A stretch of DNA of 14,218 bases from JBEIUL01 sp044356865. Its GTDB lineage: Bacteria; Planctomycetota; Phycisphaerae; Phycisphaerales; SM1A02. Position 1 is the first letter of the stretch; every line of letters starts with the position of its first letter. The translations under genes and the position numbers were made by a program. Below, one piece after another: positions 6,688 through 13,133 of the stretch. The notes under the pieces were generated by a model. It had not been told where the DNA came from, did no database searches, and saw nothing but the letters and a program-made list of their open reading frames with translations. The stretch is from NCBI GenBank assembly GCA_044356865.1, contig JBIKVN010000060.1:1-14218 (forward strand). Reading direction: 5' to 3'.

Positions 6688-7753
6688 TCGTCCGCAACGC
6701 CCCGTCCGTCCCGCGCCCCGCGGCTTCACGCTCATCGAGCTGATCGTCGCCGGCATGGTGGCGGCGATCGTGATCGGCACGGTTTCGTACACGCTCGCCC
6801 AAGTCGCGAAGTCACGCGGCGCGACCAGGAAGCGCCTCGACGCCCATGTCCGGGCCCACGCGGCGCTCGACTCGATCCGGCGCGACATCGCCAGCGCGAT
6901 CCGCTCGGCGGACCTCATGGATTGCCGCGTGCTCATCACCGACGACCAGGCCGGCGTCTCGGGCGGCGACATGCCCCGCGACGAGCTGCTGCTCTTCGCG
7001 AACCGGCTGGGCACGACCGGCTCCGACGTGCGGTACCAAGGCGAAGGCAGCGAGTACGAGATCCAGTACCGCGTCGAGGATGACGATCTCGGCGCCGCCC
7101 TCTGGCAGCGCCGCGACGCCATGCCCGATCGCACCCCGGACGGCGGCGGCACCGCGTCCCCGCTCGTCGACGGGGTCGTCGGCGTCGACTTCGAGGCCTA
7201 CGACGGCGAGAGCTGGTACCCCGACTGGGACTCCGATCTCTACGGCCTGCCCTGGGCGATCCGTGCGACGGTGACCGCCGTCGGACAGGCCAACGGCGAA
7301 GATCCCTTCAGCGATCTCCGCAACCTGGTCACGCTGCAGACGGTGGTCGCGATCGACCGGATCGTCCCGCCGATGCAGGAGGAAACCGAGGACGATGCGG
7401 CGAAGGACGCCGCCGGCGAGGAGTTGACGCCCGAGCAGCAGGCGGCGATGGATGCGGCGATGGGCGGCGCGGGAGGCGTCGGTGCCGACGGGATGGCCAT
7501 TGACCCGCGCACCGGACAGCCGATCGGGCCCGGCATGGGCATCGGTCCGGGTGGCGGCGGCCAGGGCGGGATGGGCCCAGGTGCCGGCATGGGTCCCGGA
7601 ACGATCGAGGGCGGCGGCGGACGGGGCGGCAACGGCGTGGTGCTGCCGCGCGGCCCCCGCGAAGGAGGCATCGGAAGCGGGATCCGCGGCCAGGTGAGCC
7701 GTGGCTCTCGGCGCATGAATACCGGCACGAGCACCACCCGGGGTGGCGGATGA
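6674..7753 (+). CDS. gspJ: Minor pseudopilin GspJ-like with long Gly-rich tail
   Basis: 359 residues, well above the usual ~200. The leader ends PRG with cleavage before F18 (G/FTLIE, Glu +5 at E22), followed by a hydrophobic helix to about residue 40. The globular domain covers about 45-235 and has the J-like pattern ALDSIRRDIASAIRSAD, then SYEI-type beta strands (SEYEIQYRVEDD) and a late strand AIRATVTAV. Residues about 236-359 are an extra tail: an acidic stretch, ELTPEQQ (250-256), then Gly/Met/Pro-rich repeats of the type GMGPG and a basic Gly/Ser end. The tail is not part of the usual GspJ fold. The gene overlaps gspI by 14 bases and gspK by ATGA. Confidence 0.88.
   Translation: MPVNDRPQRPVRPAPRGFTLIELIVAGMVAAIVIGTVSYTLAQVAKSRGATRKRLDAHVRAHAALDSIRRDIASAIRSADLMDCRVLITDDQAGVSGGDMPRDELLLFANRLGTTGSDVRYQGEGSEYEIQYRVEDDDLGAALWQRRDAMPDRTPDGGGTASPLVDGVVGVDFEAYDGESWYPDWDSDLYGLPWAIRATVTAVGQANGEDPFSDLRNLVTLQTVVAIDRIVPPMQEETEDDAAKDAAGEELTPEQQAAMDAAMGGAGGVGADGMAIDPRTGQPIGPGMGIGPGGGGQGGMGPGAGMGPGTIEGGGGRGGNGVVLPRGPREGGIGSGIRGQVSRGSRRMNTGTSTTRGGG
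7463..7753 (+). repeat. Low-complexity Gly/Met/Pro-rich coding segment in gspJ
   Basis: From about residue 264 the protein becomes Gly-rich with irregular GPGMG/GMGPG repeats. At DNA level it is made of GGC/GGG-rich near-repeats, a setting prone to length change. Confidence 0.6.
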
Positions 7754-9159
7754 GACCCGGGCCCCGCGGCTCGGTGGTGGTGATCGTGATCTGGTCGCTC
7801 GCGATCGCGGCGGTCATCGTCGCCGCGACGCAGCTGATCGCCTTCCGACAGGCCACCATGGGGCGCGAGGCGCTGGCCCGCGTGCAGGCCCGCTGGGCGG
7901 CCCGCGCCGGCATCGAGGAGACGCTGGCGGTCCTCGAGTACCACACCGAGAATCCCGATCCCGACGATGCGCTCCAGATGTTCCTCGACCTCGAGGCGTG
8001 CGCTGACGGCGATCTGACCACCGGCTCGTGGTCGATCCGGCATGTCGCGGACGGCCTCGAGAAGAAGGGCCCGCTCGACGAGTCCTCGAAGGTGAACATC
8101 AACCGCGTCACGCGGGCGCAGCTGCTCAACCTGCCCAACATGACCTTCGATGTCGCCGATGCGATCGTCGACTGGCGCGATGCCGACAACGAGGTCGGCG
8201 GCCTCGGGGCCGAACGCGACTACTACCTCAACCGGGATCTCGGCTACACCCCCCGCAACGCCGACTTCCGCTCGATGGCCGAACTGGAGATGGTCGCGGG
8301 AGCCTGGCCGGAATACGTCCGCGGCGAGGACGCCAACCTGAACGGGCGGCTCGATCCGAACGAGAACGACGGCAACGAGACGCCTCCGGACGACGACGCC
8401 GACGGCCAGCTCGACGAGGGCTGGGCGGGCGTCCTCACCGCCCGGACGACCTTGAGCAAGGTCGGCATGTCCGGCGAAGCCCGGGTGAACCTGCGCTCGA
8501 CCACGCCGGAGATCCTCCAGGAGCGCTTCGGGGTCGATCCCGACCAGGCCAAGGCCCTCTCCGAGTACATGAAGAACCCGCAGGCGACGATGGAGTCGCT
8601 GCTTGCGACCGATCTCGGGACGCTCGCCCAAGGGGGCGGCCGGAACCAGCGGGCGGGAACCGGCCAGCCTTCAGCGGGAGGTACCGGGGGCCAGCCCCAG
8701 CAACCCGGCCGTCGCAGCGGTCGATCGTCGGGGGGCCAGAGGCAGGCCGGAGGCCAATCGACGGTGAAAGCCCTCTCCACCGACCAGCTCCGGAAGATCT
8801 TCGCGGAAGCGACCGTTCTCGATCCGGAGAAGGAGACGCCGGGCAAGGTCAACCTGAACACCGTGAGCGTGCGGACCCTTCGCGAAGTTCTCGGACTTGA
8901 CACTTCGACCGTGGATGCGATCCTCAACCTCCGCGCCGGCCGTCAAGGAGGCATCACCAGCATCGTGGACCTGATCGGGACCAACCGCATCACCCCGCAA
9001 TCGATCACCGGACTGGCCACCCAGGCCGATGTGACCAGCCAGGTCTTCACCGTCAACTCCCGCGGACGAAGCGATTCGACCGGGCTTGAGGTCGAAATCA
9101 CCGCCGTGATCGATCGTTCCTCGCTTCCGGCGCGAATTCTGGAATATCGAGAGAGGTGA
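7750..9159 (+). CDS. gspK: Pseudopilus tip protein GspK-like, with EF-hand-like insertion
   Basis: 469 residues; typical GspK is about 300-340. A short leader MRPGPRG precedes SVVVIVIWSLAIAAVIVAATQ; there is no Glu at +5, which is the known trait of GspK. Two SAM/HhH-like parts are visible, both opening with KVN(I/L)N: K114 and K366. Between them are an acidic insert with two calcium-loop-like motifs, DANLNGRLDPNE (194-205) and DDDADGQLDEGW (214-225), and a Gly/Gln/Arg/Ser-rich linker (about 296-343). The C-terminal part contains LREVLGLDTSTVDAILNLRA, helix-hairpin-helix-like. GspK caps the pseudopilus tip in complex with I and J. ATG 7750 overlaps the gspJ stop (ATGA), indicating coupling. 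The following gap of 109 bases ends the pseudopilin block. Confidence 0.9.
   Translation: MRPGPRGSVVVIVIWSLAIAAVIVAATQLIAFRQATMGREALARVQARWAARAGIEETLAVLEYHTENPDPDDALQMFLDLEACADGDLTTGSWSIRHVADGLEKKGPLDESSKVNINRVTRAQLLNLPNMTFDVADAIVDWRDADNEVGGLGAERDYYLNRDLGYTPRNADFRSMAELEMVAGAWPEYVRGEDANLNGRLDPNENDGNETPPDDDADGQLDEGWAGVLTARTTLSKVGMSGEARVNLRSTTPEILQERFGVDPDQAKALSEYMKNPQATMESLLATDLGTLAQGGGRNQRAGTGQPSAGGTGGQPQQPGRRSGRSSGGQRQAGGQSTVKALSTDQLRKIFAEATVLDPEKETPGKVNLNTVSVRTLREVLGLDTSTVDAILNLRAGRQGGITSIVDLIGTNRITPQSITGLATQADVTSQVFTVNSRGRSDSTGLEVEITAVIDRSSLPARILEYRER
8329..8424 (+). other. Two EF-hand-like calcium-binding loops within gspK
   Basis: Loop 1 (residues 194-205) fits the EF-hand loop: D at 1, N at 3 and 5, G at 6, hydrophobic L at 8, D at 9, E at 12. 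Loop 2 (214-225) has D at 1, 3 and 5, G at 6, L at 8, D at 9 but W at 12, so its last ligand is atypical. Eight residues separate them. Confidence 0.65.
8635..8778 (+). repeat. Low-complexity Gly/Gln/Arg/Ser linker in gspK
   Basis: Residues about 296-343 of GspK are rich in G, Q, R and S with no hydrophobic pattern. The segment separates the first SAM-like/EF-hand part from the C-terminal HhH-like part and is probably a flexible linker. Confidence 0.55.
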
Positions 9160-9268
9160 GTCGGACGATAGAGGATGGTCCCGAACGGGCGGTTTTGGGG
9201 CGAACCGGGTTCCTCCTCGACGGTATGGAAGTTCCCCCTCTTTCCCGATCGCCCCCCTTGAGCGTTCC

Positions 9269-11281
9269 GTGACCAGCAAGCCGGCCCCCAACGAAACCCG
9301 CGACCCCAATCGGATCGCCGTTCTTCTTCCCCACGGTGAAGGCTGGACGGCGGTGTCGGTCGAGCGATCGCCGGATGGCTGGCGATTCCGTTCCCAACAC
9401 GATGGTGGAGCTGGATTTGAGGTCTGGTTGAGTCAGGCCGGGACGGGCCGGATCTTGGTCGTCTTGCCCGCCCGCGAGACCGTATGCCGGACCTTTTCTC
9501 TCCCCGCCGCGAGCCAAGATCAGCTTGATCTGGCCCTGCGACTTCAAGCGGAAGCGGCGCTGCTCGGCGGGGTACCGCCCCACCGGGTCGGTCTGGGCAT
9601 CCTGCCCGCGGCGGCGGATGCGAAGGTGCGGCAGGGACTGGTGCTGGCATGGCCGGAGTCGATGGCCACGGCCGAGTTGCCTGAGTTTCCAGCCGGGATT
9701 CCCACGACCTTCGTTCCCGAGTTGGCGGGCCTCTCGGCGTTGGCGGTCTCGGACGGGCGGCGATCGGGCATCACGATGGCGGCCGATCGTACGGACGGCT
9801 CGGTGGTGCTCATCGTGCCGACCGGCGGCGGGGACGATTCGGGTACCGGACTGGCGATTCGCTCGACCCGGGAGGACGGCAGCGAACCGGACTCGTGGCG
9901 GGACTCGCTGCTGAGGGCCGCCCGAGAGACCTTGATCTCCTCCGACATTCCCGTCGCGGCGGCCGAGGCGATGGTCGCGGACTTTGCCCGTCGCATGGGC
10001 GGATCGGAGGGGCCGCGAACGATCGTGGTTCCCGAGGAGACCGAGCGACTCGTCGAGCGGACGCTTCCCGGGGCGGAGAGCCTCGACCGCTCCGCCCGCA
10101 CCGCCGTCGCCGGCGTGCTGCTGGCCGTCGACGGGCCGCTCGCGCCGTTCACCCGCCTCCTTCGCGAGATTCCCCGCGAGCGGCCGCATCCGATCCAGGC
10201 TGCGATCGACCGGCTTTCGGAACCGCGGTTGGCCGGGCGGATCCTCATCGCGGCGGTGCTGGTCGTGATGCTCGGCCCCCTCGCCTTCGCCTCGATGCGG
10301 TACGGGATCCTCTCGCTCAAGGTCGACGATCTCGACACGCTCGAGCGATCGAATCGAATCACCCGCCAGCAGGTGGCGATGTACCGCGAGCTGAGGTCGA
10401 ACGCCTGGCCCATGGGCAAGGTGCTCGGGGATCTCGCCAACGCGATGCCGGAAGGCGTCGACGCCGAGACCATCTCGATCGGGCAGTCGGAAGGCATCAC
10501 CGTCCGCGGCATCGCCAAGCCGTCGGAGGTCAAGCTGGCCGGGGACCGGAAGGAGTCGCTCGATGCCGCGGAGGTCGTCGGCCGCATGCAGCGGGACCTC
10601 GAGGACTCGGGAATCTTCCGGCGGGCCAAGTACGAGTTCAAGGCCGAGGATGGCCGCGGCTGGCGCGAGTTCACGATGACCTGCGAGGTGACGGCACCGA
10701 CGCGTCAGCCCTCGTACACGCCGGAGGAGGACTACGCGGTGCGCACGCTCCGCGACCGGCGTTATCCGAATTGGCGCGAGATCGAAGGTTCGGAAGCCGG
10801 CAGCGCCGCGCCGCCCGACGCCACCCGGGCCGCGGCCGATCCTCGCGTCGGCACGCCGCCCCCCCCGCGCGATCCCCTCGAGGAGGATTCCGGCTCCGAG
10901 GAGGCTTCCGGCGAGGGCGAGGAGGAATCGGGCGAGATTGCGGTGGTGGCCGAAGGGGACACGGGCGAAGCGGCCGACCCGAATGCCGCCGCGGCCGCCG
11001 GGGCCTCGCGCGGGATCGGCCGCCGGCCGACCGGACCACGGGCCGCGCCCGGCGATGGCTCGGGCGGCGAGACGCCCCCGCAGCCGACCGCGGGCGTCAA
11101 CGTCGAGGTGCCGCCGGCGATGACCGACGAGGAGATCGCGGCCCTCAGCAAGTCCGACGCGCTCGCCCTGCTCAACCGGGTCGCGAAGGCCAGACAGTCG
11201 CCCTCGATCGACCAGGACACGAAGACCCGACTGCGGGCCGATTTCGACCGGCTGATGCAGCACATCCGGAAGGCGCCATGA
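9269..11281 (+). CDS. gspL: GspL-like inner-membrane protein (PilM-PilN-type fusion) with C-terminal module
   Basis: 670 residues against about 400 for usual GspL. N-terminal about 1-320 is cytoplasmic and compatible with the actin-like GspL/PilM fold (RILVVLPARETVCRTFSLP, LDLALRLQAEAALL), though diverged. One membrane helix lies near 325-345 (ILIAAVLVVMLGPLAF). Residues about 378-477 look like the PilN/GspL periplasmic ferredoxin-like domain (KVLGDLANAMPEGVDAETIS). A Pro/Ala/Glu-rich linker of about 135 residues follows, then a compact helical C-terminus (615-670) that matches the C-terminus of the GspC-like protein. GspL connects GspE to GspM and the pseudopilus. The GTG start at 9269 has only a weak GAG 6 bases ahead and follows a 109-base gap. 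The gene overlaps gspM by ATGA. Confidence 0.82.
   Translation: MTSKPAPNETRDPNRIAVLLPHGEGWTAVSVERSPDGWRFRSQHDGGAGFEVWLSQAGTGRILVVLPARETVCRTFSLPAASQDQLDLALRLQAEAALLGGVPPHRVGLGILPAAADAKVRQGLVLAWPESMATAELPEFPAGIPTTFVPELAGLSALAVSDGRRSGITMAADRTDGSVVLIVPTGGGDDSGTGLAIRSTREDGSEPDSWRDSLLRAARETLISSDIPVAAAEAMVADFARRMGGSEGPRTIVVPEETERLVERTLPGAESLDRSARTAVAGVLLAVDGPLAPFTRLLREIPRERPHPIQAAIDRLSEPRLAGRILIAAVLVVMLGPLAFASMRYGILSLKVDDLDTLERSNRITRQQVAMYRELRSNAWPMGKVLGDLANAMPEGVDAETISIGQSEGITVRGIAKPSEVKLAGDRKESLDAAEVVGRMQRDLEDSGIFRRAKYEFKAEDGRGWREFTMTCEVTAPTRQPSYTPEEDYAVRTLRDRRYPNWREIEGSEAGSAAPPDATRAAADPRVGTPPPPRDPLEEDSGSEEASGEGEEESGEIAVVAEGDTGEAADPNAAAAAGASRGIGRRPTGPRAAPGDGSGGETPPQPTAGVNVEVPPAMTDEEIAALSKSDALALLNRVAKARQSPSIDQDTKTRLRADFDRLMQHIRKAP
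10700..11104 (+). repeat. Acidic/Ala/Pro-rich linker coding segment in gspL
   Basis: Residues about 478-612 lack a hydrophobic pattern and are dominated by E, D, A, G, P and S, including EEDSGSEEASGEGEEESGE. It is probably an extended periplasmic tether between the ferredoxin-like domain and the C-terminal module. Confidence 0.6.
11141..11278 (+). other. C-terminal module of GspL-like protein, shared with GspC-like protein
   Basis: Residues 625-670 align without gaps to residues 314-359 of the protein encoded at 11970-13052: 15 of 46 positions identical, with many conservative changes. Both copies end at or one residue before the stop codon and follow a low-complexity linker. I know no named domain for it. 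Confidence 0.6.
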
Positions 11282-11973
11282 GCGATCCCGTGACCGGCAC
11301 CATGAACACGGGAGGCGCCCGCGACCGCCGCTTTGGCTTGGCCCCGCCGCCCAAGGAACGCATGGGGACCCGGCTGTCGCGCGAGCTCGACGTCGCGATC
11401 GCCCGGTTCCTCGCGATGCCGCCGGCCTGGCGATGGGGTGGCGGCCTTGCGGCGGGACTCGTGCTGTACTTCTTCACCACGGACTATCTCTGGTCGACCG
11501 CCGATTCGCTGAATGAACGCTCGAACCGCATCGAGTCGGCCCTCCGCGACGGGAAGGTCCGCGGCAAGTGGATTTCCGGGGATGTCCGCGAGGCGGTGGT
11601 CGCGCTCGGGCCGGTGGCGGTGCCCCGGGCCGAGGGGGCGGGCACGGAGGCGCTCGGCGCGGCGATCCGCGAGGTGTTCGAGGCCAACGGCGTGAGCGGC
11701 TACAGCCTGGACGTGCGGCCGGGCGCGCCGCTTCCGCCGACCGCGCTCCGCGACGTGGCGGGCCCGAGCGAACGGATCGAGCGGCTCGTCGGCGAGTTGC
11801 GGTTCACCACCACGCCCGATGCCCTCGCGAAGATCGTGGCCGGGCTCGAGAGCCGACCGGAAGTCGAATCGATCAGCCGCCTGAAGCTCGCGAAGATCGA
11901 GGCTGACCGCAAGGTGCAGGCCGCGATGACCGTCGAGGCGTGGATCCGCGTGCCGAAGAGGAGGGCCGGATGA
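11278..11973 (+). CDS. gspM: GspM/PilO-like inner-membrane assembly protein
   Basis: 231 residues. About 50 cytoplasmic residues precede a membrane helix near 53-71 (WGGGLAAGLVLYFFTTDYLW), then a short helical stretch (SLNERSNRIESAL) and a region of about 115-225 with the beta-alpha-beta pattern of the GspM/PilO ferredoxin-like fold, ending TVEAWIRVP. GspM binds GspL and GspE and completes the platform. Assignment rests on topology and position between gspL and gspC, as this family has very low sequence conservation. Start and stop both overlap neighbours as ATGA (11278-11281 and 11970-11973), and GGAAGG at 11268-11273 is a fair ribosome site, so L-M-C are probably translated as a coupled unit. 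Confidence 0.8.
   Translation: MSDPVTGTMNTGGARDRRFGLAPPPKERMGTRLSRELDVAIARFLAMPPAWRWGGGLAAGLVLYFFTTDYLWSTADSLNERSNRIESALRDGKVRGKWISGDVREAVVALGPVAVPRAEGAGTEALGAAIREVFEANGVSGYSLDVRPGAPLPPTALRDVAGPSERIERLVGELRFTTTPDALAKIVAGLESRPEVESISRLKLAKIEADRKVQAAMTVEAWIRVPKRRAG
11959..11964 (+). promoter_or_regulatory. Strong ribosome binding site AGGAGG for gspC
   Basis: AGGAGG ends 5 bases before ATG 11970, inside the end of gspM. With the ATGA overlap it fixes the start. Confidence 0.75.
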
Positions 11974-13052
11974 AGCGGCTGATCGAATCGCTGCCGTCCG
12001 GCGTGCGGGTCAACGGCGTGGCCGTGGTCTCGATCCTTGCCCTCGGCTGGGCGGGTCTCGCGCTGGTCGGCGAGGTGCCGTCGATCCTCGGATCGACCTT
12101 CGCACCGACCTCCTCATCGGTCGAGCAGGAACCGTTCCGGGCAGCGCTGGACGAGCACCAGAAGCTCGTCGAGGACAGCCGCAAGCGCTTCGACGGGCGA
12201 AGCATGTTCTTCGCCCCGCCGGCGCCGCGACCGCCGCGCCCGAAGGTTCCGGAGCGGGTCGAGCCGGTGACGCCGCCTCCCCCGCCGCCGCCGCCTCCCC
12301 CGCCGTCGACCTACACCGGCCCGAAGCCGCGCGGCGTGCTCGGGGATGTCGTGTTCTTCGAGAACGACACCCGGATCAAGAAGGGCGAGAGTTCCGGAGG
12401 CGTCACCGTGCTCGAGGTCCGCAATCCCTACGAGGTGAAACTCGCCCACGCCCGCGGCGAGTATGTCGTCTCGGTGTGGGGCGAGCGGAACGACCGGGTC
12501 TTCAAGTCGAATCCGTTCCCGAAGACGAGCCTGCCCGGCATCGTGGCCGCGGACGGCAAGATGGACGGCATCGACAGCCGCGGCGGAACGCCGGTCGGGA
12601 ACGCCTCGGCGCCGGCGAATCGGATCGCCCCCCCGCCGGCCCCGGGGCCGGCGCCGGTCCCCGATCCCGCGGCGGCGCCCCCGAGTCCGCCGGCCGATCC
12701 GAACGGGCCTGCGGTCGCCCCCGGCGAGGAACCGCCCCCGGCCGATCCGGCCGATCCGGCCTTTGCCCCCGCCACGACCCCGGCCGATCGCCCGAACGCC
12801 ACTCCCACGGTGCAGCCCGTCGCCGAGCCGGACGCACCCAGCCAATCCGGCGTCGAGTTCGTCGACCGCGCGAGCCTTCCCGCGCCGCTCCAGCGGGATC
12901 GGGTGACCGCGATGTCGCGCGAGGACGCCACCCGCCATCTCGGCGAGGTCGAGTCGGCCCTTGACCTACCCAATGTCGACGACCACTCGCGAGCCCGGCT
13001 CGACGAGGAAGCCCGATGGCTGCGCGACCGGATCGGCTCCGCGCCGCGCTGA
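11970..13052 (+). CDS. gspC: GspC/PilP-like protein linking inner membrane to secretin
   Basis: 360 residues. Short cytoplasmic start, one membrane helix near 16-34 (GVAVVSILALGWAGLALVG), a helical stretch (about 50-70), a Pro-rich linker with 11 consecutive prolines (102-112), then about 119-175 resembling the HR/PilP beta-domain: GVLGDVVFFENDTRIKKGE followed by VTVLEVRNPYEVKLAHARGE. Residues about 205-300 are a second Pro/Ala-rich linker and 304-360 a helical module shared with the GspL-like protein. In T2SS the HR domain of GspC contacts the N0 domain of GspD, whose gene follows after 81 bases. No PDZ domain is present, so PilP is an equally fair name structurally. The usual GspC is about 270-300 residues, so the extra length is the linker and C-terminal module. 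Confidence 0.75.
   Translation: MKRLIESLPSGVRVNGVAVVSILALGWAGLALVGEVPSILGSTFAPTSSSVEQEPFRAALDEHQKLVEDSRKRFDGRSMFFAPPAPRPPRPKVPERVEPVTPPPPPPPPPPPSTYTGPKPRGVLGDVVFFENDTRIKKGESSGGVTVLEVRNPYEVKLAHARGEYVVSVWGERNDRVFKSNPFPKTSLPGIVAADGKMDGIDSRGGTPVGNASAPANRIAPPPAPGPAPVPDPAAAPPSPPADPNGPAVAPGEEPPPADPADPAFAPATTPADRPNATPTVQPVAEPDAPSQSGVEFVDRASLPAPLQRDRVTAMSREDATRHLGEVESALDLPNVDDHSRARLDEEARWLRDRIGSAPR
12273..12305 (+). repeat. Perfect 15-base direct repeat coding for poly-proline
   Basis: CCGCCTCCCCCGCCG occurs at 12273-12287 and again at 12291-12305, separated by one CCG codon, giving 11 Pro codons in a row. It looks like a recent slippage or duplication product in the gspC linker. Confidence 0.85.
12909..13049 (+). 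other. C-terminal module of GspC-like protein, shared with GspL-like protein
   Basis: Residues 314-360. Identities with GspL residues 625-670 include A314, S316, D319, A320, L324, V327, A330, P334, D337, R343, L344, L351, I355, A358 and P359. Predicted as two or three short helices by its hydrophobic spacing. Confidence 0.6.
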
Positions 13053-13053
13053 C

Positions 13054-13070
13054 GGGGAGACGCCATCCCC
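13054..13070 (+). terminator. Weak stem-loop after gspC, possible partial terminator
   Basis: GGGGA (13054-13058) pairs with TCCCC (13066-13070) over a 7-base loop and is followed by only TTT. The 5-bp stem and short T run make a poor terminator; it may give partial termination or no effect. It starts two bases after the gspC stop. Confidence 0.25.
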
Positions 13071-13095
13071 TTTCGATCGAGCGTGTTAGATTCAC

Positions 13096-13112
13096 CGCGG
13101 ACCACTTCCGCG
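13096..13112 (+). repeat. Stem-loop in the gspD leader
   Basis: CGCGGA (13096-13101) pairs with TCCGCG (13107-13112) over the loop CCACT. It lies 8 bases before the AGGA ribosome site and 21 bases before the gspD start, where it could affect translation. Chance occurrence in GC-rich DNA cannot be excluded. Confidence 0.35.
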
Positions 13113-13120
13113 AACCAGAC

Positions 13121-13124
13121 AGGA
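13121..13124 (+). promoter_or_regulatory. Ribosome binding site AGGA for gspD
   Basis: AGGA lies 9 bases before GTG 13134 and supports that start, which opens directly into a signal peptide. Confidence 0.5.
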
Positions 13125-13133
13125 ACCGACCCC

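Noticed and set aside
9160..9268. Promoter or terminator in the gspK-gspL gap
   Set aside because: I saw only very short inverted repeats (CCCG-AA-CGGG, 2-base loop) and no matching -35/-10 pair. Nothing there is supportable as a feature.
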